Shown: piece after piece, positions 12,745 through 23,402 of the stretch
How positions within the stretch are numbered: position 1 is the stretch's first letter
How the letters are laid out: every line of letters starts with the position of its first letter
Assembly (NCBI GenBank): GCA_030765055.1
Contig: CM060947.1
Location: forward strand, 263,844,603 to 263,908,602
Direction: 5' to 3'
DNA from: Mantis religiosa
Taxonomy: Eukaryota; Arthropoda; Insecta; Mantodea; Mantidae
Length of the DNA: 64,000 nt
Translations under genes and position numbers: made by a program
Notes under the pieces: generated by a model
Database searches by the model: none
What the model was told of the DNA's origin: nothing
What the model saw: the letters and a program-made list of their open reading frames with translations, nothing else

Positions 12745-13388
12745 ATAATCATGAAGGTAATAGTAATAGTAATTTATTTCCTTTTACATCAACAAATGGA
12801 AATACAAAATCAAGGTTACAATTATAAAATCCATACTGAAATATGCCATATATTCCTAAATCCTGAAAATCCTATCATGTTATCATGTTGCCCACCATTG
12901 AATAGTAATTCAGTCCCCATACACCTAACCCTAGGTTTTTGTGTAATGGAGGCCCTCTGCTCCTTTTTACACTTTCTGCCATTTCACCTATCCCACTCTA
13001 CATTTTTCTCTTAATTGTTCTTAGCCATCTCTCTTTAATTTTCCCTAAATAATTCCCTATATTTCTCCTGTTCTTTTCTCCTTTTACTGGCAACAATTTT
13101 CTAATTACTACATCACCACCCAAACTGTCCCATTTACGTAGCCAAGCCTGCTCTCTCCATATATTTGTTTGACTACAATATAATATACAATGGAAATCTG
13201 TATTCTCTTCCCCACACAATGGACATTTAACTAGCTCCCTCTCTTGACCTATACCTTTCAAGTTTCTCACTCCTGTTCTCGCCCAAGCAAAACCTTCTCG
13301 CCCTAACTTACTACATATGTCTATATATCCTTCCCTCACCCAGGTTGTTTTTATTTCTCTATATAATTTTAGTGAGCTTTTGTCGCTT
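12745..13388 (-). mobile_element. Non-LTR retrotransposon family A, 5'-truncated 3' end
   Basis: The minus-strand frame 13339-12998 encodes the C-terminal end of a reverse-transcriptase polyprotein with a zinc-knuckle-like motif, KCPLCGEENTDFHCILYC, and the ending RNIGNYLGKIKERWL. It matches the plus-strand copy at 52150-53790 nearly residue for residue. The 3' untranslated part, 12997-12760, also matches that copy. The 3' terminus is a short run of ATT and ACT units typical of a non-LTR tail. The match to the other copy begins near 13388, so most of the element is missing, as in ordinary 5'-truncated insertions. The clade is not resolved; the C-terminal C-x-x-C...H-x3-4-C finger is common in Jockey/I-type elements. 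Confidence 0.85.
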
Positions 13389-14660
13389 ATTCATGAAAGT
13401 AAACATATGAACATAATTTTGGAGCCGATGCTCGCGTGGATGCCTTGTACAGGAGGGTCCAAGTAAGAAATCAGAATTAACATTATCTGACTCAAATTTC
13501 TGTCCCAGATATACAGATTAATATTAATATAAAACAAGGACTTCCTTACCTAATAAGAGTGTGCTCTGGAATATAGCTTTAGGAGAAAGAAAACAAGGAG
13601 AAAAAATAGTTATGAATCGCTACTAGGGGGCGTGGCACGCTGTGCAGTCTTTTCAAAATGAGTTTATTTAAGCCTTTTAAAACTATGAGACAGGAAAATA
13701 AATATTACTATTCGTTTCTAAAAACATCAGGGAAGATTATTCTGACAATAGCTCATTTTGTGAAATCTCACCCCACAATGTCATTCTGCCTCCCCTTAAA
13801 CAATGTTATCAGATGTCTATTGAGGACAAGTGTATATGGGGCACAAAATCAGGACACTGCAGCGTCTCTAAGGAAGAGATCTCTCCGACGTGGAGTCTTA
13901 AACTGGTTTTTTATTTCTTTCCCAAGGGCACGTTAAATCCATTTCCTAAATGGATGGCCAACAGAGAAATTCAAGTTTGCAAATCCCCTTCTATCGAACG
14001 CTTCTTTTTCGAGTTGAAGGCGCACCTTGAGGCTTGTTTGAGTTTCAGGAAACTCCACTATGATGATCTCTCGACTTGACAAATAGGTTTCCTCATTCCA
14101 CCTGTATGGTAGGATGTGTCTCCATTGTTAGAAACTTTACCCCCCCCCCTCGCTCCTTCAAGAAGTTTCCTTCGCTCCTCCGTGTAAATACCACAAGAAG
14201 GGCCCGTCTCCTTGGTAACGGGAAGAAAAAGCGAATTTCCTCTTCTGTTGTTATAGAACCTGTTTGGAACGTTCGCCTTTACGTTCGGAATAAAAAGTTT
14301 ATCTTTAACGATATCAAAATTTTACTTATGTTAGAATGCGAAGAAGGTGAAATGTATTGAACCTTTGGCTACGTAACATGTTAAAAGCTGGGATCTAGAT
14401 TAAAGTCACATTGATTTCAAAGAAGATCTTACAGAAGTTGATTCTTATCCAGAGTTTCCGAGTTTGATTCCTTTCTTGTGAGTGGCAATTCTTCTTAACC
14501 TTATGCTCACTAGAGTCTGGGGATATGAATGACACTGTATGTTGCTTCTAAGGTAAAATAGTCGAAAGATTCTACAGGAAATACAATGGGATAATCATGG
14601 CTAGATAGTGGTAGCATAGAAAAGGGAAACTGGAAATAAAAAAAAATATCGAACATTGAA
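13389..14660. other. Stretch without recognised genes
   Basis: Three short overlapping open frames (13658-13936, 13813-14079 and 14076-14360, plus strand) have no recognisable motifs, and no other repeats of this window match here. A poly-C run lies near 14141. Confidence 0.5.
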
Positions 14661-14670
14661 ATAATAATTT

Positions 14671-14950
14671 CTTTCACACTATCGTGTGTAGGCTAAAATT
14701 GAATGTGCAGACACAGACTGAAAAATTCAATGCCCTAGCCGGGTTTTGAACCACGGATCTCCCGCTCTCCGTGCGGCTGCTCTAACCATCTACTAAGGCC
14801 AACCTGCAAACATGACATTAAATTCTCCAGCTGACCCGTATGTTTCCCAGTAAACCAATAAGAGTTCGTATATGCTATGACATCACACCTTTTATGGCGA
14901 CTTAATATGCTGCAAGTACTTAAGTCCCAGGCTTCATAGTTAAACCACTG
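14671..14950 (-). mobile_element. Single-unit SINE-like element, relative of the 133-bp satellite
   Basis: Read on the minus strand, 14815-14730 is a tRNA-like head with an A-box-like GATGGTTAGAGCAG and a B-box-like GGTTCAAAACCC. The neighbouring 14820-14945 resembles one unit of the 133-bp satellite at 46600-50437; shared pieces on the plus strand include AGTAAACCA, GGCGACTTA, ATGCTG, AAGTACTT and CTTCATAGTT-like runs. So one copy of head plus one copy of body exists here, where the 46-50 kb locus has about 29 bodies. The outer end carries a short CACACTAT...GTGTGTAGG segment at about 14678-14697. Confidence 0.7.
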
Positions 14951-14974
14951 TGTTTATATTTTAGGTAAATTGAT

Positions 14975-15055
14975 GGAAAAAATCATTTACTCCACGCTAG
15001 CCGTGTGTAGGCTAATGTTTAGATGAGTAGAGCCACACTGAAAATTTCACTATGT
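14975..15055. repeat. Direct repeat of the element terminus beside the 121-bp array
   Basis: CCACGCTAGCCGTGTGTAGG, followed by a segment ending CACTGAAAATTTCACTATG, resembles 14671-14735 (CGTGTGTAGGCTAA, then GACTGAAAAATTCAATG). The second copy runs straight into the first unit of the 121-bp satellite. The two terminal segments in the same orientation suggest that the satellite and the SINE-like unit belong to one composite element. Confidence 0.5.
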
Positions 15056-17100
15056 ATTCTTGGACAAACACTTATTGCTCTATGCACTTCAAGATAAACG
15101 TTATCTTATTTCAGTTACAAGGGAATACTGTAGACTCTATGTGATAGTCAAATGTTTTATATACATGACTTTCTCTGATCTTGTACAAACACTTATTGCT
15201 CTATCTACTTCAAGATAAACATTATCTTATTGTAGTTACAAGGGAATACAGTAGACTTTAAGTGATAGTCAAATGTTTTAAATACATGACTTTCTCTACT
15301 CTTGTACAAACACTTATTGCTCTATCTAATTCAAGATAAACATTATCTTATTGTAGTTACAAGGGAATACAGTAGACTTTAAGTGATAGTCAAATGTTTT
15401 AAATACATGACTTTCTCTACTCTTGTACAAACACTTATTGCTCTATCTAATTCAAGATACACATTATCTTATTGTAGTTACAAGGGAATACAGTAGACTC
15501 TATGTGATAGTCAAATGTTTTATATACATGACTTTCTCTGATCTTGTACAAACACTTATTGCTCTATCTAATTCAAGATAAACATTATCTTATTGTAGTT
15601 ACAAGGGAATACAGTAGACTCTATGTGATAGTCAAATGTTTTATATACATGACTTTCTCTGATCTTGTACAAACACTTATTGCTCTATCTACTTCAAGAT
15701 AAACATTATCTTATTGTAGTTACAAGGGAATACAGTAGACTTTAAGTGATAGTCAAATGTTTTAAATACATGACTTTCTCTACTCTTGTACAAACACTTA
15801 TTGCTCTATCTACTTCAAGATAAACATTATCTTATTGTAGTTACAAGGGAATACAGTAGACTTTAAGTGATAGTCAAATGTTTTATATACATGACTTTCT
15901 CTACTCTTGTACAAACACTTATTGCTCTATCTAATTCAAGATAAACATTATCTTATTTCAGTTACAAGGGAATACAGTAGACTCTATGTGATAGTCAAAT
16001 GTTTTATATACATGACTTTCCCTGATCTTGTACAAACACTTATTGCTCTATCTACTTCAAGATAAACATTATCTTATTGTAGTTACAAGGGAATACAGTA
16101 GACTTTAAGTGATAGTCAAATGTTTTAAATACATGACTTCCTCTACTCTTGTACAAACACTTATTGATCTATCTACTTCAAGATAAACATTATCTTATTG
16201 CAGTTACAAGGGAATACAGTAGACTTTAAGTGGTAGTCACATGTTTTATATACATGACTTTCTCTACTCTTGTACAAACACTTATTGCTCTATCTACTTC
16301 AAGATAAACATTATCTTATTGCAGTTACAAGGGAATACAGTAGACTTTAAGTGGTAGTCACATGTTTTATATACATGACTTTCTCTACTCTTGTACAAAC
16401 ACTTATTGCTCTATCTACTTCAAGATAAACATTATCTTATTGTAGTTACAAGGGAATACAGTAGACTTTAAGTGATAGTCAAATGTTTTATACACATCAC
16501 TTTCTCTACTCTTGTACAAACACTTATTGATCTATCTACTTCAAGATAAACATTATCTTATTATAGTTACAAGGGAATACAGTAGACTTTAAGTGATAGT
16601 CAAATGTTTTATACACATCACTTTCTCTACTCTTGGACAAACACTTATTGATCTATCTACTTCAAGATAAACATTATCTTATTGTAGTTACAAGGGAATA
16701 CAGTAGACTTTAAGTGATAGTCAAATGTTTTATACACATCACTTTCTCTACTCTTGTACAAACACTTATTGATCTATCTACTTCAAGATAAACATTATCT
16801 TATTGTAGTTACAAGGGAATACAGTAGACTTTAAGTGATAGTCACATGTTTTATATACATGACTTTCTCTACTCTTGTACAAACAATTATTGCTCTATCT
16901 ACTTCAAGATAAACATTATCTTATTGCAGTTACAAGGGAATACAGTAGACTTTAAGTGATAGTCAAATGTTTTATATACATGACTTTCTCTACTCTTGTA
17001 CAAACACTTATTGCTCTATCTACTTCAAGATAAACATTATCTTATTGTAGTTACAAGGGAATACAGTAGACTTTAAGTGATAGTTAAATGCTTTAAAAGT
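15056..17100. repeat. 121-bp satellite array, about 17 copies
   Basis: Successive copies of ACAAACACTTATTGCTCTAT start at 15185, 15306, 15427, 15548 and 15669, a strict 121-bp step. Each unit also has GATAAACATTATCTTATT, which contains a short inverted repeat (AAGATAAACATTATCTT), and GTTACAAGGGAATACAGTAG. Units differ by single bases (TTTAAG or CTATG after GTAGA, GCTC or GATC after TATT). A degenerate partial unit follows at about 17172-17205. Isolated monomers recur at 32590-32720 and 33535-33732. No open frame of note. Confidence 0.95.
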
Positions 17101-17920
17101 GGTAACGCCTTTGTAATTCATTTTTCTTTGTATGTCCTAGAGATAAAAAATGGAGGTATAGAAGATAATATGGGAGTACAGTATACTTTAGGTGATAGTC
17201 AAATGTTTTAGAACTGGTTGCCTAGGTGCAATTGCATTCTCTCTACATGGCCAGTGCTCCCTCTAAGTAAGCAAAAGTGCTAACTTCTTTAATAAAGAAA
17301 CATGTGTAGTACTCTCATAAGATAAAATTTTTAATCAATTCTAATTATGAAGCAGATAGAAGGATAACTGGGGATTCCAGTCGGTAGAGAAAGTAGTGTG
17401 CATGTTTTTACTCTCGTGGGGAGAAATGCAGTAAAGGAATTTACGAAAGTAGTTTTCCTAATCTTTTATTACGACTTTGTCATTATTTGGAGCATTAAGA
17501 GGTTTAAAATATTACCGTTTTATGTAAAGGATCAAATTTGTCTCAGATAATGGTCGTTAAGCTAACGTTAAATAGCCTAAGTCTTAATTACCTCGCCGAG
17601 CACCGGAAATTGGAAACTATAGCTTGTACATGTTCTCTTATCTTGCTTTATCTGCAAGTTGTTCTTAAAGAAGGTCACATGCAGATTATAACCTCCCATT
17701 TGCTGAGCGAAGTGCTTAGTCTGCAGACTTAACTGGCTTCAGACACCAGCGTGGACAAGGTTTCTTACGTCTACTCCCTTATATCAGTTTACTGCTACCT
17801 CTACCAAGTACATATTAGTCATTGTATACCACTCAGGACGTATACACGACATTTCATCGAAAATACACGACTTACTAAATTCAAATTTAGCCTTTTATAA
17901 ATGAATGAAAGGACTTTTTT
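17101..17920. other. Right flank of the 121-bp array, no gene
   Basis: Holds one decayed satellite unit (about 17172-17205) and otherwise unmatched AT-rich sequence. The first roughly 60 bp after the array resemble the sequence after the dispersed monomers at 33968-34010, so the flank is part of the same repeated unit. The short frame 17538-17732 shows no motif. Confidence 0.5.
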
Positions 17921-17924
17921 CCTT

Positions 17925-18147
17925 CTAATTTACGTCCTCCAACGTAAGTCATATGGGAAGATGGATGAAATGATGCTCTAATGAGTCCGGGGTCCATGGA
18001 GCTTAGAGTTACCCGACCTTCGTCTATCAGGATAAGGGAAAACCCAGGAAAAACCTTATCCAGGAAACGCACCCTGAGCGAGGTTCGAACTCGGGAACTC
18101 TTGAACCTGAGGCAGACATCCTACCACCACCCTACCGAGGCGGACAT
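17925..18147 (-). mobile_element. tRNA-derived SINE, family 1 (copy b)
   Basis: The reverse complement reads as the head (GCCTCGGTAGGGTGG...), a B-box-like GTTCGAACCTC, the GGATAAGG and TTTTCCTGGG body and the CCATGGACCCCGG segment, in the same order as copies a and c. Open frames on both strands here are by-products of the SINE. Confidence 0.85.
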
Positions 18148-18204
18148 GAAAGGACTGAATTATTTCTTGTGCATATTGAACAACTTTACAATTTACAAAT
18201 TTAG

Positions 18205-18760
18205 GCTGCTTTTATTTGTCTTCACCTTGTTGCTATCTTGTCTTACATGACTTCTTATATTCTTTACATTTATTTGTCTTTACCTTGTTGCTACCTTGGC
18301 TTACATGGCACCCTGGTCTTCTGCTCTGTCAGGTAGCTCTTAATCTCCATGCCTCCTTGTTATTTAATTAGATCCTTTGTTCCCTTCATCTTCCTTTCTT
18401 ATGTTCTTTACATTTATTTGTCTTTAGCTTGTTGCTACCTTGGCTTACATGACATCCTGGTCTTCTGCTCTGTCAGGTAGCTCTTAACCTCCTTGCGTCC
18501 TTGTTACTTAATTAGCCCCTTTCTTCCCCCTCATCTTCCTTTATTATACTCTTTACATTTATTTGTCTTTAGCTTGTTGCTGCCTTGGCTTACATGACAC
18601 CCTGGTCCTCTGCTCTTTCAGGTAGCTCTTAACCTCCATACTTCCTTGTTGCTTAATTAGCCCCTTTCTTCCTCCTCATCTTCGTTTCTTATATTCTTTA
18701 CATTTCCGTTAGCATTTTTAAATCTACTATCCTCTTCTCTAATTCCCTCATTTTCCCTCC
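18205..18760. repeat. 145-bp tandem repeat, about 3 copies
   Basis: TCTTTACATTTATTTGTCTT-type starts recur at 18261, 18405, 18550 and 18695 (the last one diverged), a step of 144-145 bp. Each unit carries CCTTGGCTTACATG and TCTGTCAGGTAGCTCTTAA. An incomplete leading unit begins near 18205. It adjoins the 3' side of the minus-strand retroelement fragment at 18780-19035, so it may sit in that element's 3' untranslated region. Confidence 0.85.
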
Positions 18761-18779
18761 CAAACTTCTTCACCAAATT

Positions 18780-19035
18780 GCAACCTCCTCGCATTCTGTT
18801 ACATAGTTACCCCACACAATTCACAGATTCATTTTTCCTTACCTCTTATCCCTCTTGGCAGTATTGCTTCTGTTCTCATCCAAGCTAGCCCTTCTTTCTC
18901 TTTGCAGCAATCTAAGTATGCTTCTCGTCCACAGTTTCTTTTTATTTGCTTGTAAAGCTGTAATGATTTCATAGTGTCTAGACTTCCCCATATTTCCTGA
19001 ATTTCTGTGTCTTGTATTTTGCATATTACCAAATT
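18780..19035 (-). pseudogene. Non-LTR family A-like reverse-transcriptase C-terminal fragment
   Basis: The minus-strand frame at about 19020-18830 reads EIWGSLDTMKSLQLYKQIKR, then CGREAYLDCCKEKEGLAWMR. This parallels KSLKFYKQLNTEWGREQYID at 59490-59560 and GREGYIDICSKLGREGFAW in family A. Beyond a stop, ICELCG (near 18815) matches the start of the zinc-knuckle seen in ICEFCG at 62960. It is a short, diverged relative, with stops and no intact domain. Confidence 0.65.
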
Positions 19036-19039
19036 AGCC

Positions 19040-19200
19040 ACATAGCTACAGTGAACGGTAGTGCAATCCATTGCAAAAACTCCACCGACGCATTCAACAA
19101 AGCCGCCATCAAAAACTGGGCCTTGGTGTTCTTCTCCAACAAGACAATTGACGACCACATGTCAATCGCCAGACCATGGCCACCTTTCGTACACTAGGGT
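19040..19200 (+). other. Short higher-GC segment with unassigned open frame
   Basis: The frame reads SAIHCKNSTDAFNKAAIKNW, then ALVFFSNKTIDDHMSIARPW, before a stop at 19195-19197. Base composition is richer in C than the surroundings. I do not recognise a family with any confidence. It has neither splice sites nor a start that can be defended, so it may be an exon relic or a transposon scrap. Confidence 0.25.
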
Positions 19201-19249
19201 TTACTGTGCTGTGACATATGTTATATTCACCCGATTTGGTTCCTAGTGA

Positions 19250-20105
19250 CTATAGATTAGATTAGATTGATTTGCGTTCAGTAGGTTCACTTGTAGCCAG
19301 AAAAGGCTGTGAACATTGAACATGTCTTGAGGTATAAAGTTTAATAGCATATATATGTACAAAGGTTAACATAAGACACATGTTATAGTACACAGGCAAT
19401 ATGAACAACAATATGGAAAACAAAGCAGGGATAATTATATATGTTACAAAATCAAACACTTCTTAAACCAGCTTTCACTTGTCTTATGCCAGTACGTCTC
19501 AACCTTTTTTGCAATGGATACCATTCTTGTTATTTATTAAATACATATAGATTAAAAATAAACTTTCAGCTTGCATCAAATATTTATAAGTAATGATTTG
19601 TCATTGGAATAGTTAAATACTACTTATAGAGCTACAGAAGCATTATCAGGATAATTTGTCTGTCAGATAATCTTGTACAGAATAAAAAGATTTTGAGCAA
19701 AGGTACTCTCTAACAGCTTTTTTAAAAGCACCGAAATTATCAACTTTTTCTTTAAGAACATTAGGAAGTGTACCAAATATTTTGATAGTTTCATAATACA
19801 CACCTTTCTGGAAGCAAGAAAGTTTAGCACTGGGATAATGGATATTATACTTTTGTCTAGTGTTTATTTTGTGAATTACATTATTTGTTGCAAATAAGGC
19901 ACGATTGCATACAAAGAATTTTAGGATCGAGAATATATACATGCAAGGAAGCGTTAATATCTTCAATCTTATATAAAGATCTTTACAGGAGCATCTGGTG
20001 TGGGTGTTAGTAATGATTCTTATAACCCTCTTTTGCATAAGGAATATTTTTTACTTTCTACTGAGTTGCCCCAAAATAATATTCCATACACCATAATAGA
20101 GTTAA
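19250..20105 (-). pseudogene. CR1/L2-like non-LTR retrotransposon, 3' fragment (copy 1)
   Basis: The minus-strand frame 20038-19646 encodes 130 residues ending the reverse-transcriptase region: RIITNTHTRCSCKDLYIRLK, ILTLPCMYIFSILKFFVCN, and a late block with FQKGVYYETIKIFGTLPNVL. This order is typical of the post-RT region of CR1/L2/Jockey-like elements. The 3' untranslated part runs to about 19250 and ends in AATCTAAT-type repeats (GATTAGATTAGATTG on the plus strand). A second copy of the same segment, 5'-truncated near the same place, lies at 32805-33535. The 5' part is missing. Confidence 0.8.
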
Positions 20106-20119
20106 AGTAAGCTCGAAGG

Positions 20120-20572
20120 TAATCCACACAGAGTGAAGACTGACCCCTCTCTGACGGCCAGGGAGTTACCGAGCTGTCCCCGAAGGGCACGCGGTGCCTC
20201 CATGGGGCTTTCCTAAGGGCAAGACATAGAGAGTAACAAGCCCCCCCCCATCGGGTCCTATGGACTCAAGACGGGATGGAAATGGATACGCCCCAACCCC
20301 AAAGGGGAAGACTACAGATTACCTCGGTAAGGCCGCCTGGTGATCTACCACACCTAATAGCTATGCAGGCTAATACGCGGGAATATATGGTTTCAACCCC
20401 ATCCGGAGACATGTACGATCTCCCACGGGTATCGGGAATCACTGGCCCTCGAGGCCAACCCAATCCGAGTAACTCCCATTCAGGAAGGGGCTGGAATGTT
20501 CGGCTCGAGGTTCCTGTAGTAGCGTCAGAGGTACCACGAGTGCTAGGGGTCCGCAGCGCTCGTATTATTTAA
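20120..20572 (-). mobile_element. Long tRNA-derived SINE, family 2, 5'-truncated copy
   Basis: The plus strand here matches the reverse complement of 27290-27760 over its whole length, for example GACTCAAGACGGGATGGAA, CCGCCTGGTGATCTA, GAGGTTCCT...GTAGCGTCAGAGG and AGTGCTAGGGGTCCGCAGCG. The tRNA-like head present at 27060-27135 is absent; the copy stops at about 20572. There it abuts the truncated DDE transposase. Open frames inside are by-products. Confidence 0.8.
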
Positions 20573-21145
20573 CGTGCGAAAGCGGAAACCTAACTTCACT
20601 AACAACTGCCTAAGTGAATCCTTTTTGTAAGAAAAATCGCAGACGGTTTGAAGTTTATGCAGCAATTCCAAAACTGTTGGTGATTTCCCTTCTTTATAAA
20701 ATCTGTACACTTCCCTTGGAACTATGTCGCAGGTGAAATTATCAACCTTACCTAACTTTAGTTGCCTGTCGCCCTTCTCTTTTGGCGTAATAGGAAGTCT
20801 CTTCGCAACTTTACTAACTGTATGTCTGCTTAAACCTACTGCTTTAGCAGTTTCAGTAATAGGTCCCTTTCCTATTTTATTGGCTTCCATATACTTAAAA
20901 ACATTACATATTAATTGCTGGGACTGTTTACTGAGGGTTCCTAAAGATAGCTTGCTTCCTTTTACTCTTGCTTCATTTGTTGTCCCACCAGCGACACTAG
21001 AAGTAGAAACAACATTATTACTAGCACCACTAATATTATCACTACGAGATAAACTGGCTGGATGATTGACACTATTTCCGCCATCAAAGCTAGATACGTC
21101 CCAAGGTCTCCACATATTTAAGAATAGAAACACCACTTGCACCAT
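20573..21145 (-). pseudogene. DDE (IS630/Tc1 superfamily) transposase, N-terminal part
   Basis: The minus-strand frame starts at 21145 and stays open for about 190 residues to the SINE junction. After a Ser/Thr/Asn-rich leader (residues 20-70) it shows LSKQSQQLICNVFKYMEANK, then a helix-turn-helix-like block TAKAVGLSRHTVSKVAKRL. Next comes VYRFYKEGKSPTVLELLHKL and a final SLRQLLVKLGFRFRTLNN. This order is found at the N-terminus of a widespread arthropod family whose second half is a DDE_3 catalytic domain. The catalytic half is lost at about 20573, where SINE family 2 begins. A C-terminal fragment that could belong to the same family lies at 37249-37560. Confidence 0.65.
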
Positions 21146-21299
21146 TGAAGTTCACAAGAAAACTAACAGAATGAAATGAAGGATGAATTAGGGAGAAAAC
21201 AGCAAAGATATTGCAACTCTGTGTTTTACTCCACGTGGACATAACATGTATCTGTCATTTGTGACTCCTGCACATTCATTGGCTGAAGCGCTGCGTTCA

Positions 21300-21690
21300 T
21301 TGGTGCTTAGCAGATGTCCGAGAAACGCGTCAGTAACCATCTCACCTTTCGAAGAATAATCAGTGCGTTATCTGAGAGGTTTCTTTCAACAAACATAAAT
21401 CCATGGAAAGCGTTTCAGCAGCGCTGTAAAACCACGGGAGCTGAAGGGGACGGATCCCCTCCCCTACTCGGTCCAAGTGACTATGCTCTATTCGACTCCA
21501 TGAAAGAGGTCATGCGGGGTAAGAAGTTCACCACTAATGACGAACTGCATGCAGTTGTCCATCAGTAACGCCGGGATAGCCCCAAAGAATGGTTTGGTAC
21601 GCCAGTACGATGGGACAAGTGCATAGACATTGGCGGGGAATATCTGTAATATTATCGAATGAGTTTTTTCAATAAATTGTTCCTGTAAAC
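21300..21690 (+). pseudogene. Mariner-like transposase C-terminal scrap
   Basis: From about 21467 the frame reads GPSDYALFDSMKEVMRGKKF and later TTNDELHAVVHQ, matching the segment from the third catalytic Asp onward in mariners. After a stop at 21566-21568 the reading RDSPKEWFGTPVRWDKCIDI, then GGEYL, still fits the mariner C-terminus. The bases just upstream (about 21437-21466) instead match the body of SINE family 2 (GCTGAAGGGGA then GGATCC), so the piece is a junction of two elements. No inverted termini were found. Confidence 0.65.
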
Positions 21691-22189
21691 AAACAAAATG
21701 TTGTAGTGCCAATCATTCTTGAACGCCTATAGTAAAACACACACTATTGATTCAGCCTGATAAGATTCTTCTGCCGCCCTTACAAATAAAACTTGGGCGG
21801 ATGAAGAATTATCATAAGATACTCAACAAAGACGGCAGTGAACAATTTTGGTAAATTAAAAGAAATTTATGTAGGACCTCTTTTTGGGGGGTAACGGGAA
21901 TAAAGGTATAGGGCCTGTGGTGCTAATTTAGTTGGGACTGTTGAGGCGAAGTTGATGGCCGGTACCGCCTAAGCAACCCGGCTGTTCGTGGGTAGAAACT
22001 AGCCGTGCGGAAAAACTCGCTTGTGGTGATCAGGTAGGAGTCATGATCCAGGGGACCCTGGCTACGACCTGTGTACAGTGGTGATCGTTATATGCGTGAC
22101 TGGATGGAGTCGTTAAGTCCTCGTGGGAACTGGATTGCGGTGATGCGGAAGGACCAAGGCCGTCAACAGCTCATGGCCGGGGAGGGAGG
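21691..22189. other. No recognised gene
   Basis: AT-rich to about 21880, then GC-richer without a defended frame. The GC-rich part may belong to the minus-strand retroelement ORF that follows at 22190-22910. Confidence 0.4.
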
Positions 22190-22910
22190 TGGCGTTGCAG
22201 GTCTGATGGCGGCGGCGTCCTGCATGTACAGGTGTCTCGACGTGGTTGAAATTGCGGCGGAGGGAACCCGTGTTCTGGAGCCAGGGACATCTTCAGGTCG
22301 TAGATGCTCTGGGTGATGTGGTCCTGGTGTTCGCGGAGGGCTTCATGTAGCTTCTTGTTGGGTGCTGTATCATTGATGTATCCAACAATCTTTTCAAGCT
22401 TGCCCTTGCAGCAGCTCAGTGTGTCGTCGCAGAAGGCGTTGGTGATGCGGTCAATCTTGGATAGAAGAGCGGCAATCCCTTCCTCATGTTGGGCTGCGCT
22501 GTCCTCGAGCTGGGTGTTGATTGACTCTACTATCTATCTGTTTCTGCGGTATAAGGCCGTTCATGAGTTGGCTGGAGAGCGTGGTCAGCATGTCTTGCAT
22601 GTCCTGGAGGGCAGCAGCAGCTGCTAGGGATTCCTCTATGTTACCCAGGCGCTGGTTTATGTTTAGGACCTCAGAGTGAAAGTCCTAAACTTCCTCCGCT
22701 GGGGGACGGTTGTTGACGGCGGTGACAGTGGTCGTCAGGAGCTCCTCGAGTCTGCATAGCTTGATGCTGGTTCGGTGAAGCTCCTCTCGTAGACAACCAA
22801 GAGCTTGCTGCCAATCGGCGGGCTCACTGGTGGTTGTGTTCCGAGGTGTTGGTCCACTGGTGTTCCGGCGTGGGTAAGGTGGGCAGTGCGCCTGTCCAGT
22901 AAAATGGCCT
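22190..22910 (-). pseudogene. Coiled-coil ORF, probably a retroelement ORF1/gag relic
   Basis: Read on the minus strand from about 22910, the frame is ADWQQALGCLREELHRTSIK, then LEELLTTTVTAVNNR, a stop near 22687, then NINQRLGNIEESLAAAAAL. A small frame change follows at the ATAGATAG near 22540. The next frame is VESINTQLEDSAAQHEEGIA, IDRITNAFCDDTLSCCKGKL, and HEALREHQDHITQSIYDLKM. Leu/Ile heptads and many charged residues suggest a long coiled coil, as in ORF1 or gag of retroelements. GC content is well above the neighbours. The family is not recognised. One stop and one frame change in about 240 codons suggest moderate age. Confidence 0.5.
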
Positions 22911-22979
22911 AGGCCATATCTACACTACCTTTAGATAACAGGATAACATTTTGTTATAAAAGCTTGTAAATTAAAACTA

Positions 22980-23402
22980 AATATCTTCCCCGATATAAGA
23001 CGATACAGGTGGCACCATCTCTGGAGAGCAACATGCATTAGCTTGGAAATTTGGATTACAATTTCTCTCCTGGCCGACAGTGTATAGCAGGTTGCGCATA
23101 CAAACCCGTTTACTCAGGGATAATGAGGACGTTGAAAGGTTATATAGGGCTTTCTTGGAAATACAAAGGAATTCAACCACAAAACTGTGGTGTCCAATTT
23201 GTTGAAATGCCACAAAGACATGTGTTGTAGAACGTCTTTGGAAACTAATTTCCTCCATTCACATTTAGAATTCTTTCCGGGAAACCTGGGTGATGTTAGT
23301 GATGAACAACGGGAAAAGTTTCATCAGGATATTTGTGTCATGGAGAAAAGGGAATATCAGGACTATTTAAGGAGACTCCAGGATATATCTAAATACTATT
23401 AG
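22980..23402 (+). pseudogene. Fragment of a widespread arthropod transposon-associated protein
   Basis: The plus-strand frame at about 23187-23399 reads TNFLHSHLEFFPGNLGDVSD, then EQREKFHQDICVMEKREYQD. I recall the pattern HSHLxFFPxNLGxxSDEqGExFHQD...MEKR as a conserved signature of an uncharacterised, transposon-like family common in arthropod genomes; its biochemical role is unknown to me. Weak coding similarity may reach back to about 22980. The frame ends in a stop at 23400-23402, earlier than usual for the family. Confidence 0.5.

Noticed and set aside
15056..17100. CRISPR-like array
   Set aside because: Units are contiguous and alike over all 121 bp, with no unique spacers, in a eukaryotic setting. 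The same applies to the 69-bp and 133-bp arrays.
19012..19197. Host exon with an Argonaute-like look (NKAAIKNWALVFF)
   Set aside because: The resemblance is too short and lacks any diagnostic residue; splice sites do not fit. Recorded only as an unassigned frame.
19250..19265. Telomeric or subtelomeric repeat (GATTA units, also at 33517)
   Set aside because: Only three or so units at the 3' end of two copies of the same retroelement; the insect telomere motif TTAGG is not present. It is a retroposon tail.
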